Below, piece after piece: positions 52,701-64,000 of a stretch of 64,000 nucleotides of DNA (positions are counted from its first letter, which is position 1; the number at the start of each line of letters is the position of its first letter). Made by a program: the position numbers and the translations under genes. Below the pieces are notes generated by a model. It had not been told where the DNA came from and did no database searches. It was given only the letters and a program-made list of their open reading frames with translations. This stretch comes from Tubiluchus corallicola (Eukaryota; Priapulida; Priapulimorpha; Priapulimorphida; Tubiluchidae), in assembly GCA_030141605.1 (NCBI GenBank), contig JAQGDQ010000095.1:186001-250000 (forward strand), read 5' to 3'.

Positions 52701-55700
52701 GGCAAGGCAATATTATATTACATTATTTTGTCCAACACACTAGAGCACAAACTGATGCCTAGTCCATGTTATTTATGCACTACTATGTGTGTATTAAGTA
52801 TGAGCCGCAATTAAAAATAAACTACTGTGGCTACACACTGCAAGTAAAGATGATTTTCTCATGTAACACATTCACTGATGACTTGGATAGTGATACTTAG
52901 TAAAGCTAAATGTCGGAACAACCTTTTAACAAATTAGCCGATTAATACCTAAACAGAAACCCATGTCACAAAAATATTTCAAAGAAACGGTGAGACGTTT
53001 CGTTTTAACGATGCTGAACATTTGGCACCTTTTTTCTCACTTAACGATGCACATTTCGTTTCAACAACGTTTTTTACTCTGCTAACAGCCATTTTTTATT
53101 TTATCAGCAACTCTTTTTACCTAATTTGAAGCACTAAAGCAGTATATATTGCATTATTCTGTTCTAGAAATGCATTAGTAACCTAAACTGTACAATCATT
53201 ATGTTTTTGCTTCCCGATCATTTGTATCAAACGAGATCTATTTGCCGATTTATATGCCTCCAGACGTATGGAGTTTAAACATTACGCCTAGAAATTTTGT
53301 CTGCAACCTGTTGCTATAACAACCTGATTAGTACTGCATGAAATTGTCTCAAAGTCGGCCCATGCAGGGCTTCGCTTTCACTAAGCATTGTGTTTAACAG
53401 CTATAAATCCCTACTAGCAAGTCTCGCTAGATATTGGTAGAAAGATAGGTGGTTTCAAGCAAATAGAAAGAAATTAATCAGCAGAAATATGAATAAAATG
53501 TTTAATTTATGTGACTTAAGTAGCACTGATTCTTGCCTCTGGAACATATCTCAATTCCGTTACATTACTTTCTGTGGAAGTCTTGGTTTCGTGTAAAGAT
53601 GTTTTGCTTAACGTGGCATTTTGGTGGAACATTGTAAAGTGAGGACATACTGTATGTATATTCTAGATGTCAGAACATCAGAATGCCAAAATGTTGATCC
53701 AGTTTTACTTTTTTATACATTTTTCTCTAATTTCTTTAAGACAAAAGACATAGACAAGTCCGTACACATGTCACTTTCCCAAAATTAATACATGACAGGC
53801 ACATACCACAGACAGCATGAAAAAAGAAAGAGAAAAGATGAACTAATTTAAGATTGGTTCCTTTTTGTAATGGAAATTTTCAAGATAAGTTTTTTGCTTT
53901 TTTTATTGGAAAATAGTAAAAAACTACCTTGAGTTGCTTTATCCGTAACTGAGATCCCGATTTTCGAAACAAGCCTTCATTGTCAATGTAATTCTCAATG
54001 AAATTCACTGCATCACACAAAAACCTAAAAAAGACATGATTTACAAAAAATTAATAAAGCATAATGTCTTTATTTAACTTATATTGCAGATGTATTTAAC
54101 AATACCCTAATAAGGCTTGGGCAGTGCATGTACAAGTTCATACTTTTAATGCATGTGTATAATCTATGAAGATTATATCGCATTTTTGCAAACGAGTGGA
54201 AATTCCTCAACTAAAATTGTGAGTGTACATCTCACAGTTAGTCAATGACATAAACACTGTTTAAAAATGTTTTAGGCTTTAGAATTTGGAAGTTAAACAA
54301 ACTACAGGAAAATAAACATATACATGTAGCGGGACAGTCGATACAAGAAAGTAAGCCCGTACAAAAGCCGATACAATAAATTAATAGCAATGTCGGAATT
54401 CCGCAGATGAAATCCGGATTCAGTCGCTATGATCTGGTGAAAGTGAATTCTGTGCATCACTACAGTCAAGTGCCAAGTTGTCATAACATCAAGTTTTTAG
54501 TTAAGTGAATATTTTTCACGAGTGTGTTTGCATTCTGACAGACCAAAACTATAAAGTTTAGTAAGATTTTTAACAAACAATAATCATTCAATTTGAAGAT
54601 ACGAGATAAATGTCTCATTATCATAGCTTGTTTATTTAGCCCATGTGTGTTACTTACTTAATAATGCAAGAGTTTGCAGCATCAATTGCTAGTTTCCTAT
54701 ACACTAAAATTCAGGTAAGGTTGAAAAACACATTATGGATTGCTCTAAACTAACAGAAGTTATCATTGTACCTAGATTGCTTAGGACGTTCTCCTGCCAC
54801 AAACTCCTGGCATTATTGTTATTTTTAAATAAGCAATAAATAACAGACTTGAAAAATATCTCACATCAAAGACCAAACAAAAAGGAAGAACGGATTGCAT
54901 GTTTTACAACCTACAAATTTTGTGACATAATCATTTTGAACATTTAAATATTCTTGTTTTGAACCGTATATTATCTTTAATGCTTGAATTTATTTTTCTT
55001 TAGGAATGACCAGTTTTTGTATTTTTATTTTTTGTATTAATTTTAAGGATGTTTATGTATTTTTTATAGTTGTGTTATTTCTGTCATCAGTGTCGTTTCG
55101 TTTACTTGTCTTTCTGAGAAGGGTGGTTTACTTGCTAACCTTTGGTGTTTCGCCACCCTTTCTCCCATGTCCATTCGTATTTTTGTATATTTTATTGTTA
55201 AATGTAAATTCACAGAGAAAAATAAATCACTACTAATCTAATCTAATCATAAAATTTGATAAGCGAAATTCTTAGATCTCAGTTCATATACAGTGTTCAA
55301 CTAACTGTCGGAAAATCCGCTTTAAACCGGCCTGGCTTCATTGGTGGCCTCAGTATATTAGTTAGATCGCATGCTTCATGCATGTGTAACCATGCGCCTG
55401 GTTAACCTTGCCTATAAAAAAAGTGTCACCACTGATTGGTGACCACCTATCGGCAGATACCACAAAAGGTGATCCCCTTCTCCTGTCAAAAATATAAACC
55501 TATATGTGAAATTATTGTTTTAAAGTGATGTTGTTTGTTTTAAAGTGACAACTACTTTTGTTGTGATTTGAAACTTAATTTGAAGTGTAAGGTGCAATAG
55601 TTACATTTGGATTTTTGTTACATAAATTGTGTTATTAGTGTGGCCACATTTTATACAATTCGTTACTGTTTCTCTAATAATTATTCTTTGATTATTTTGT

Positions 55701-56276
55701 TTTCACAGCACAATTAATACAAGTCACAGGTAAGAGCAAGCCAATCAATACCCACTAAGGTTTAAGTGTAATGCAACTTTTCTGACTGCAATAAATTATA
55801 TATAATTTATATAAAATTAGTGTCTACAGTGCACAACCAGGACAGGCTCTCTCCCTTTATAAGTGTTTGGCATTAAACTAAAAAAAAATCCGAGATCAAA
55901 TACGATTTTTTCGATATTAACTGCACTGTCTGCACACACTCTCAAGAAATATAAGTTTACTCACTTTGGAACACGCAAGTCTACGTTGTCCACAGTTACG
56001 CAGGCAACATTGCACAAAGATTGGCCGAAAACAGACCCATTTGAAATTCTCTCTTGCTATGAAAACAAAACAGTTATAAACCAATTAAGCTTAGCAACAT
56101 TACAATATATTCTCATGGAAAGAAGACTTTACATACCTAAAACTCACCTTTATGTCTAACCCTTTTTTCGAATCTTCTTGAGTTAGTTTTGCAATTTTAA
56201 TGCCAAACAGCTTAATTTCGTGTAAGATAATATCAGCTAAAAATGACTTATCCTCGATGCAATCAATTGATTTCAT
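43762..56276 (-). CDS. ARHGAP11A: ARHGAP11-type Rho GTPase-activating protein
   Basis: Likely stimulates GTP hydrolysis by Rho-family GTPases; vertebrate ARHGAP11A acts in cytokinesis and is nuclear in interphase. Exons on the minus strand: 56276-56148, 54024-53928, 52597-52352, 51618-51454, 51234-51123, 51065-51033, 49935-49879, 49636-49450, 48890-48823, 47405-47330, 46619-46520, 46341-43762. Phases agree except for one missing exon between the first two, which should encode the start of the RhoGAP domain. The domain shows the arginine finger (EGLFRKSGS), FFRELPEPLL, LKYFMNFLARV and NNLAVVMAPNLM. The long C-terminal exon (860 codons) is basic and Ser-rich, with no known domain, and ends SPRHPTG...KVDMI, similar to the human C-terminus. 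The protein is at least 1280 residues, longer than human (about 1020). One intron has a GC donor. Confidence 0.9.
50110..50524 (+). pseudogene. PIF/Harbinger transposase remnant
   Basis: The first frame (50110-50334) reads like the N-terminus of HARBI1-type transposases: NWLQQHALQGAYLNSLTEL, YKKFLRMDNKIFAELVDMV, KKQET. A +1 frame change joins it to 50336-50524, which continues HLAITPRCLAAGASFTDLQY and TIGQIAPEICRTI, as in the family. The DDE catalytic core is missing after 50524, so it is inactive. It is inside the RhoGAP-gene intron between exons 51065-51033 and 49935-49879, antisense to that gene. Confidence 0.8.
52673..52690. repeat. (AT)n microsatellite
   Basis: Short alternating AT tract in the RhoGAP-gene intron upstream of the exon 52597-52352. 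Confidence 0.7.
54960..55250 (+). mobile_element. LINE 3' UTR with (TAATC)n tail
   Basis: A T-rich 3' UTR-like stretch with a CACCCTTTCTCCCATGTCC segment ends in AATAAATCACTAC followed by three TAATC-type repeats (55225-55248). Simple-repeat tails of this kind are typical of CR1/L2-type elements. No ORF remnant remains. It sits in the first resolved intron of the RhoGAP gene. Confidence 0.55.
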
Positions 56277-58098
56277 TCTTTACGGAAAGAAGGTAAAACT
56301 CTATAAAAGGTATAATAAACTAAACAAGGAAAATCATTTTTATATTATTTTCGTGACACCACAGCTATTTTGAAAAGTATGTGATTGCGCGTTCGTCATT
56401 TGATTGGGTAAAAAACCGCGTTGCAAGCGCTATCTCTCGGGAAGTCAACAAAAATAGAAAACGTGCCACGACTGCGTGCACAACCACAGCAAACATCCTG
56501 GGCCTTCCGAAGTTCTCTTCGTACACTCACTCGGATTAATGTTGCGCATAAAATCTCACTGTCCAGTCTAATATGCATTAACAACAAATGTACGCCCTGA
56601 TTGGCGTATAACAAATTAGGACAAACTTGATTGCAAGATTTGTTATCGTCGTTTTAACTGTAATTAACTTATAACTACCACGACCTACATTCACTATTCT
56701 GTATAATTTATATGATTCATGGACGCGTTCATACGAACTTTTGTGCGCAAACGAACATTTGTAAGTTTAATTCAGTAAAACTCTGTACGAATTCAATTCA
56801 AATTATTTACTTTACATCAATAGTATATTATAGTAACATACATTTTATATACACATATGTGCATCATTGCATAATTTTAGTTCAAGTTAACAGGTATAAT
56901 GATAACTATTGGTATCTATTTATTATAGATCCATTAGTATCTGATTACACTACTGCAGCAATTCAAGACACTTATAATAATTTGTAAGAATGGTTGAATG
57001 TGAAACAGAAACAAGGAGGAGAATCTTTATACAAATGTAGAAAAAAATAAGCAGAGTTCTTGTCTATTTTTGCTTACGAAAATTTTACCCTGACAAAATT
57101 CAGCTTCTCCCATAATCTTCATGGCTACACGTCTACGGGACATATTTGATAACTTCTGCAACACTCTCGGTATAATTATTGCACAAAGTGTAAAATAATA
57201 ACATTAAACGAGTTAATGAAATCCATCATGAGCTCGGAGCACAAATTATCCTGCTATGTGAAAATACCACTAGTTAAGGCTCCATCTATATAAAGACGGT
57301 TTTCCGCACGATTTCCCACGACGAAACAGCTTAGACTATCAAAATTCAACATGTTAAATTCGATTTAGCCATTGCATGTGCGCTTCATAAACACGTGTGT
57401 AGAAACCTCTTTATATCTGTTAAAGCAGTGCCTTTGCATGATATATTAACAAAATCCACTTCTGATTGGTTGCTTATGGGAATTTGTGAAAAGAATTGCC
57501 CAGAAAGCAATCAAAGCGAGAAACCTCGCGGCCAGGAATTTTTTCGCGAGGTTTTCCGCATTATGTATAAACGATGCAAACTGAAATAACACAGAGCAAT
57601 TAATTAAAGAACACAAACCGAGTGGAATTATTTCGTTTACAAACAAAGAACATGGCCAACAAAAACAGCTTAGCCTACTTGTTGTTTGGGACCCTCATAT
57701 CACAAAAATTGCACAGGAAAAAAGGGTGCAAATAGAAAAATAGGAAAAAATGGCACACTTAGAAAATGAGTTTATAGTTATCATTACTGTGGGGCAATTA
57801 TTTTATTTATTTTTACTTGTACCAAGGAAATTATTCTCCAACACTGTTTGTTTGTTTAGTTGTTTTTTGTCTATTATAAAGTAGTAAATCTATTACGCAG
57901 GTTTCAATGAAACTTTGTGCAAAAGGTGGAGGGGGTTGAGAACTGCCAAAATGGTTTTTTGCTCATTTTTTTTCACAAAACTTAACGGAACACCACATGC
58001 AAAACTCTTCGTGAATCACAATGTGGAGGTCTCAGAGGGAGTTTTATAGCTGTTTGGAAAGGATTTGGCTAGAAGATAGGGTAATTCTCTTTTGTCAT
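56277..58098. other. Upstream region of the RhoGAP gene
   Basis: Presumed promoter side of the RhoGAP gene. Two inverted CCAAT motifs (ATTGG at about 56403-56407 and 56600-56604) read CCAAT in the gene's direction, in a segment richer in CpG than average. Further out is a GC-rich palindrome (57521-57554). I see no gene here; the open frame at 57395-57589 has no recognisable domain. Confidence 0.4.
57521..57554. repeat. GC-rich perfect inverted repeat
   Basis: AAACCTCGCG and its exact complement CGCGAGGTTT are separated by 14 bases. It is unusually GC-rich for this window. It might be a regulatory site or part of an old transposon; nothing decides between these. Confidence 0.55.
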
Positions 58099-58532
58099 TA
58101 TAGGGTGCCGAGTAACCCACTAGCTGAAGTAGGACACTTCCGTTAAAACGCATGTGCTAAGTTTGCGGAAAAGCAGTGTCATACCAAGTAGAGCACTAGC
58201 GATTTCTGTCAAGAATCGAGATCTATGACATAATAAAACATAAAACTAAATTTGTTTTAGAAAGAAAGTGACTTTATAATAATGATGGATAGTCCTTGAC
58301 AATTTACTTTTTACAACAATATCATCATTATTATTAGCTCCATTAATAATTATCATCATAACATTAAACTAAGTATCTAATGCTTTAAAGAGAGAAACTA
58401 GGTAGGGCACATAACTCGCTAACCCGTTTACTTAGTAGAAAATAATTATTTGTCAAAGGGGGAGTAAAAAGGATCACCTGTCTGTGAAGCAAGACAAAAT
58501 AAAAAATATGCCTAAAGCAAATGTTGAAATCG
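58099..58532. mobile_element. TIR element, copy 2 (inverted, one end lost)
   Basis: Starts TATAGGGTGCCGAGTAACCC and is the reverse complement of the right part of the 34300-35229 element: terminal repeat, then ATTTCTGTCAAGAATCGAGA, then the interior. Similarity stops at about 58532, before the other terminal repeat. It lacks the roughly 265-bp insertion found in copy 1. Confidence 0.75.
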
Positions 58533-59493
58533 ACAAATATATTTGTCAGTCTATTATACCATCGCCAAATGGTTAAAGAAATGTAGACAACCTCTATTTG
58601 GAATGTTCGTGCGTTAATGATTATAATTCCGTTTAATGAACAAAACAATTTGGTAGTCTTTTGCTAGTCTATATAATATTTATACAGTATATTTTTATAT
58701 GCTCGTTCATCTTTGTTTTATGTTTTTTCTACCAAAAGAAACAGATGAACATGTTTAGGATATTACGACCTTGGCAGAGGTTTGCTTCCAACAGAACGTA
58801 TTCTGTAGTTCTATTACAGAAATTATTTGCAATAAAATAACACGTGCAATCTTTTCCTACTTTTTCATTTGTTCATTTTTATCATTTAATCTTACTGTTT
58901 CCTGTGCCACTATATCAAAGCTAAACTGAGTCTCTGACTGATATTAAATCAACTCAAGAAAGTTGATGTTAATTTGACAAAAAAACAGTGTTTCTTTGGT
59001 GGTAAACACAATGAAATTCAAGGGTTAATCACAGGTTTAGATCTAAATCTGTGAGGTTAATTCATTTATTTGATAGGCAAACTAATTTTCTTTTGATGGT
59101 TAAATGAACATAGAATTATTTGAATGAACATTTAACAATAGAAACAACACTGTTAAAATACGAAATGCAGTTAATATTATTAAAATGACAATCACTGCTA
59201 CGAATTGTTCAGCACATAATAAGAGCAAGCAGTGTGCTCTTTCTGCACTAATGGTGCAAGTTTATTGCACAACAGCAAATTATTAACCGTACTATATGTA
59301 AACAGGCATTTGACGTTGTGCTTGCCCACAAAGCAAGCAAGCAAAAACTTATATTTACATCATTCAGCAAAGTCTTATTGCAGTTTCTTACTCAGAAGCA
59401 TTCCTGTTTAATCAATCATGCCACAAAGTACATCATTTATGGGCAATTGTCACTTCAATAATCTAATATATACTGTAGTGGTGATTGAGCTAT
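58533..59493. other. Gap downstream of COG6
   Basis: AT-rich sequence that probably includes the COG6 3' UTR. I see no gene. An AATAAA overlaps the COG6 stop codon on the minus strand, which is too close to be the obvious polyadenylation signal. Confidence 0.4.
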
Positions 59494-60861
59494 TTATTTA
59501 AGTAGCTTTTCAACTTGGTCTGGCGTTCGAGGCATAATGCTGCGAGGTTCTTTATAATCATTAGACGGATTGTTTACAGCAGTATAAATATGACCGTAAG
59601 CTGCACAAATTAACTCTACAGACTGCTTTGTAATATTATCACGAATCTTTGGACTCAATATTAGGCTTAATTGTGACATGACAAAACTGTCTGGAGAAGA
59701 CAAATAGCTATCAAACTTTGATATAGCCGATTTCAAAGAAATGGAATCCAAGCCCGTTACATTAGACAATGGTCCTAGCTTGGGCTTGTGTACTTGAACT
59801 TGACCATACACATGTACAAGATCGGTACGATTCAAAACATGTGATGCTTGTTCTGATACAAGTGTATCAATGTGAGCATCTATCTGGGCTTGCAGCATCT
59901 CCAGGCGAAGATCGGTAAATTCGTACAGAGATAAAGTGCTATAAACAAGGTAAATGGAATTCAGCATGTATACTGCCATGTCAACTGTAGTCAGACGACT
60001 AGCAGATACTGAACACATTTGCATAAGGGGGTCAACAACACAGCCCAAGATTTCCTTAAAGTCCTCCTTCCTATCATCCAGGGAAAGCACCGAAGCATCA
60101 TGCGACTCCAGCACTTCGCGGAGAAGGGTCAAACTTTGCGTTAAACCAGTTGTAGGACCCAGGTCAACTGGTGGTAGTTCTACTTTGTCCATGAGTTTGC
60201 TGGTATGCAAGTTCAAGCTACTGAAAAACAGTTTATGGCTGAGCTCATGCATTTCTCGAATAGTCGTCAGCAGAGTTGCATCACCTTGCAAAGTTTTGCT
60301 GATAGTGTGATGATAGAACTTTAAAAGATTTGTTAATTTGTATAAAACTACTGGTCCTGGCTCAGACACCACCACCTGTTCAATTCTCACTTTAAGTGGT
60401 CGACAAATTCCTTCAGTGATATGCCCCAAAGCCTGCTGTATGGAATCAATCAGACCTATAAAATGATAAATTCCTTCAAGTAAATACTGAGCTAAATTCT
60501 GAAAATATATTAACCTAAAAAACAAAATCAAAAGAATTTCTGGTAATCTTAGTTGTAAGCTGTTTTATCACTAGCTCATTTCATTGACCAATATACTTAA
60601 AAATGCTAAAATGGCAGTTGTGTTACTGCTTTCACACCATAGAGCACTAGGCACTAGCTGCTTTAACTATAATACGGTTCAGCAAAATTATCATTTACCT
60701 AAACAGTTACAAAATACCTTCTTGATTTATGTTCCGAAGCAGTGAGTGAAGATGCTCCCTTTCGGAAGCAGAAGCTTGATGCAGCCAAGCCAACATGTCA
60801 CCTAGATACCGCATAGCATCATGCGAATGCATCTCAATAGGACGAGGAATACCGTCAGGAC
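59494..60861 (-). CDS. COG6: Conserved oligomeric Golgi complex subunit 6, 3' exons
   Basis: Subunit of the COG tethering complex for retrograde vesicles at the Golgi. Two exons on the minus strand: 60861-60718 (phase 1 at both ends) and 60455-59494; 366 residues of the C-terminal half. Conserved stretches include [64 protein letters not shown] and [10 protein letters not shown], matching vertebrate COG6 closely to the end. The N-terminal half (about 300 residues) is not in 60862-64000 as far as I can read, so the gene may continue beyond the window, with 62703-63231 lying inside its intron on the other strand. Confidence 0.93.
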
Positions 60862-61882
60862 CTAGGATGGTGGATGAGAAAGTAAAGTTTTTTTAAGAAC
60901 AGAGCACAGATTTATAAAAAAACAATAATTTAGAATTTATATGCAGTATGTAATATATTCATAAATATATATTATGTAATATGTAGTTATGACATTAATA
61001 CATAAGCTCGAAAGAGAATTAAGGCCAGAAAATAAAATATAAACACTTTTATTTGCTACAATAAGACCATAAATTGGTACTTTTCCACCATCTATACTGT
61101 CACATAAAAAATGTGCCCAATCATGCTTTACAATCCATTCAATTTTTTGTTCATTATAGGTACATCTTAAATGAATTTAACTTTAAAAACTAAATGTGGC
61201 ATAACAAAGAGACACAAGACGTTCTGTCGATTGTATCAAGTGCAAGTCGTCATAAATGCATGTGGTATTTTATGTAAACTATGTTGCTTGTGAAAAAAGA
61301 AATTAGCTCCAGGCATAACTTTTCTTCGGAGTAAAAAATAAAGCAGAAAAGCCCACTGTCCTCACATTTTTTTCTAATTATGTGAATATTCCAGTCTGCT
61401 ACAAAAGGTAATTTATTGTAACTCGCCAAGTAAAGTACCACCACAGTTAAACAGAGGACATAAAAACATGAAAAACACCAACTTACAGCATATGCATTTT
61501 TGTGCAATTATCAACTTTCTCCTTTGTTATACACAACTGCAGGGTGGAAAATCCCACAAATGTTCCCAGGGACTACAAGTTAGTGTCCCCGTGATGGACC
61601 AAGACGAGATTTATGTATCTAGTATCGAGATAGTTGCAGGAAAGGGGGGTTGCAGCAAAGGGCCACGAAGATTTGAAAATATGGTCTTCTGTATTCGTAT
61701 TGGTAATACAGCTGCTATCTTCAAACATTCTAGTCATTGTTACACATTCACTCATAGTATTAATTGGTAAGTTAGTAGTCTACATACATACCAAGCACAC
61801 ATGGAATTAAATGATTTAAAACTGTCAACAAGATAATTTTGCTTTATGTTAGGTACTGTTCCACAGAATTTCTTAAACTATA

Positions 61883-62090
61883 CTAAAAAGGACCCATTGA
61901 TTTTGTTGGCCCACTGTTTATATCACCTTAACAGGACACAACTTGAAACAACAATATTGCAAAATATCTCACCCATCTCGGCACTTGTACTGGTTGGTGA
62001 TTAGGTGGCAAGGCCAGTTGCTACCATAACTATAGTAGTATAATTTGAAGCCAACCACAAATCAATGAATTGCAAGATAACACTTTTAAG
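61883..62090 (-). repeat. Dispersed repeat, copy B
   Basis: Reverse complement of 41155-41440 with moderate divergence and without the roughly 80-bp central segment. It lies upstream of the readable COG6 exons. The homology ends near 62090. Confidence 0.75.
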
Positions 62091-62702
62091 TTTAGGCCAG
62101 TGGCGTGCTGTCCATACATGCAAGGCATGCACTGCATGCTTCTAATTTTCAAGAAGTAATTACAATGTAAAAAGCGCTTGTAAATATTTCTAATAATTAA
62201 CTACTATTACTAATACTTATTAGGTTTTCGGAAACCATTACACTATGCAAGTGACACAGCTACCTGCATTCACTGTATTTTCCAACGTGAAAACACACTC
62301 ATTGCAATTTAGACAGGGCGCTTGAAGGCGTGGCTTAATCGAAACTTAATCAGCGCCTGCATTGTTTTTATCCCAGGCCTATCCGCGGCGAGAGAAATGC
62401 CACAGTTTGTTTAACTTGGTTTATCACTGGCCCAACTACACGTGAATATCTATGGGCATCACATGGTTTGTTTGAGCCATTTTTTAATACGTACGAGTAC
62501 TACAGTTTATCAGGGTACTGTACAGCTTTGCAGAGTACTAGATAATAACTGACGTAGTGTCTACGTGTTTTGCTAATTACCGTGTGTATCGTTTAGATTT
62601 TTCATTGCGTTAATTTCAGCCTGCTAGTATTTTCATTGCTTTAGTATAATTATCTGATCATAGGACTTTAGTGTGGAGTTAATGCAGTAGTTGAGCTTCA
62701 GT

Positions 62703-63231
62703 ATGCCATATGCGGGAAGAGCATGTGTGGTAAGCATTTCGTTTACATCGTTTCTAAATTAACTTATTTATAATTAGCTAGGATGCAAGGTTTGGTTTTA
62801 AAACAATGTACAGCTTTGGTACAAGCGATAGACTGCATCATTGCAATTGAATTACACTATCTAGTTGTAGCCTTGATCTGGGTCAGTTACAAAAAATACC
62901 AGACATTAGAACTCTTCCGATGTGAAATTTTTAATTGACATTTTAGTGACAACCTTCCTTTCCCGATTTACTACCAATTGCTACCTCAACGTAAACATAG
63001 CATATAATGCGAATGAGTGAGATAGAACTTCCCTTCCCTTTGCAGGAAATAGAATCGCTCGTCGTCGGTGCTAGGCAACGCGAAAAAATTGTCTGGGAAT
63101 GGAGCAGACAGAACAGGGGTGTGCAACTGGCCAGATTAAAGACAATATTCTGTGATTCACGCATGACTTATGAAGCTGCTAAATTTAGGAACTTCCACCA
63201 GGTTTATGGCTTCAAGTTGATTAGCAAAATG
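62703..63231 (+). CDS. Unrecognised gene, first two exons, cut by the window
   Basis: Candidate exon 1 is 62703-62729 (MPYAGRACV, then the donor GTAAGC). Candidate exon 2 is 63046-63231, preceded by a strong pyrimidine tract and TTTGCAG and followed by GTAAGA; both junctions are phase 0. Exon 2 encodes 62 residues rich in charged and aromatic residues, for example GARQREKIVWEWSRQ and TYEAAKFRNFHQVYGFKLIS. The composition looks like a real globular or helical protein, not intron. I do not recognise the family. An alternative start within the unspliced frame is ATG 63007. The continuation would lie past 64000 or in a later exon I could not identify. No function is assigned. Confidence 0.45.
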
Positions 63232-64000
63232 GTAAGAACCCGACAATTCCACAAAAGACAATTGAGTTTTAATATATTTATATGGAACCAGTTCAGATAT
63301 GTTATGAATCATGAGTAAGATTTTGATTGAAAGGTTTACAGCAGTCTTTTAGTGGGTAACTTATTTGCACATTAGAACAAAAAGCCATAAAGGTTTCCTA
63401 AATTTTCTTTCCCAAGTTTTGAGCTTATAGTTTGGTTGTATTACTTTGCACTGCAGCATTACCGTCAATTTTATGTGATTTTCGGGCTTTCTGTGACTAG
63501 TCAGTGAATTTATACAAACAAATTGCTGGGTGCAGATTTTAAAATCGTAAGCGAGATCATTTATTAATAAGTCAATAGTTTTACATTTATAAACATTTTT
63601 CTAAGCAGATAATGAATAAAAATTGTATTTATTTTAATGCTGGTACTAAATAAAATGAGTTTAGTTGATTGCAGCTCTGTTCTCACTGTCTTTCTGGATG
63701 TTTTCTGTCCCTGTGTGTAGACCACTTTCGATAGATAAGTGAATTTAGTTCAAAGATCGCCTATCTGTTTAAATGTAAATAAACTATTATTATATTATTT
63801 TGCTGTAATTGCCAAGTGCTGCAGAAATGTCACTCATTTGAATGTAGGATTTTATGCAAGGTAAACCAGGATTTCAGCTACTATTGGCCAACAGATATTT
63901 ATTTCTGCTTATTCTAGTTTTCTATAACAAAATAATACCGCATCAATAAAGTTTTATCTGTATCCGGAATTGTTGTTTCGATAAAGTAATGAATTTTCAA
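63232..64000. other. Right edge, probable intron with repeat-like 3' tail
   Basis: AT-rich sequence after the last readable exon. Around 63680-63815 a segment ending AAATAAACTATTATTATATT resembles a non-LTR 3' tail. No exon is recognised. Confidence 0.35.

Noticed and set aside
54658-54696. A 39-base minus-strand exon candidate with good splice signals, phase 2 in and out, between RhoGAP exons 1 and 3.
   Set aside because: It would add thirteen residues where the domain has none, and it does not supply the missing start of the RhoGAP domain.
56365-56376. TTTGAA-like CHR element upstream of the RhoGAP gene, as in cell-cycle promoters.
   Set aside because: Orientation is opposite to the gene and the hexamer is common in AT-rich DNA.
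62096-62170. CAGTGGCGTGCTGTCC, like a hAT-family terminus.
   Set aside because: No matching inverted end or 8-bp target duplication was found nearby.

Overview
This is a eukaryotic, almost certainly metazoan, nuclear sequence. It is AT-rich and carries spliced genes with GT-AG introns from 57 bp to about 3 kb, together with many decayed transposable elements. It is not bacterial, and I found no operon, CRISPR array or phage-type system. The gene repertoire (PTK7-like receptor, METAP2, POLR1C, AP2S1, ARHGAP11-type RhoGAP, COG6) is animal. An invertebrate, possibly a tunicate, is my guess from intron size, base composition and the LINE, pogo and Harbinger relics. The sequence alone does not prove that.

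Layout, left to right. 517-15833 (+): last 15 exons of a PTK7-type receptor with six Ig domains, a membrane helix and a pseudokinase; its 5' exons lie left of the window. 18287-20938 (-): complete two-exon METAP2, convergent with PTK7. 23043-31382 (-): POLR1C, the AC40 subunit of RNA polymerases I and III, nine exons read, first exon not located. 35613-40284 (+): complete four-exon AP2S1, whose first coding exon is just the start codon. 43762-56276 (-): ARHGAP11-type RhoGAP, twelve exons read, one domain exon unresolved. 59494-60861 (-): last two exons of COG6. 62703-63231 (+): the first two exons of a gene I do not recognise, running off the right edge.

The genes are unrelated housekeeping or signalling genes and do not form one pathway. 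They cover Wnt/PCP signalling, N-terminal methionine removal, rRNA/tRNA transcription, clathrin endocytosis, Rho regulation and Golgi tethering.

Accessory content sits in introns and gaps. It includes a nearly perfect 68/70-bp hairpin in PTK7 and several LINE fragments, one arranged like a twin-primed 5' inversion. It also includes two pogo/Tigger relics, a PIF/Harbinger transposase relic, two copies of a terminal-inverted-repeat element (one holding a nested insertion that the other lacks), a second two-copy dispersed repeat, and a 104-bp tandem duplication. All functional calls come from reading translations against remembered protein families; no database search was run.
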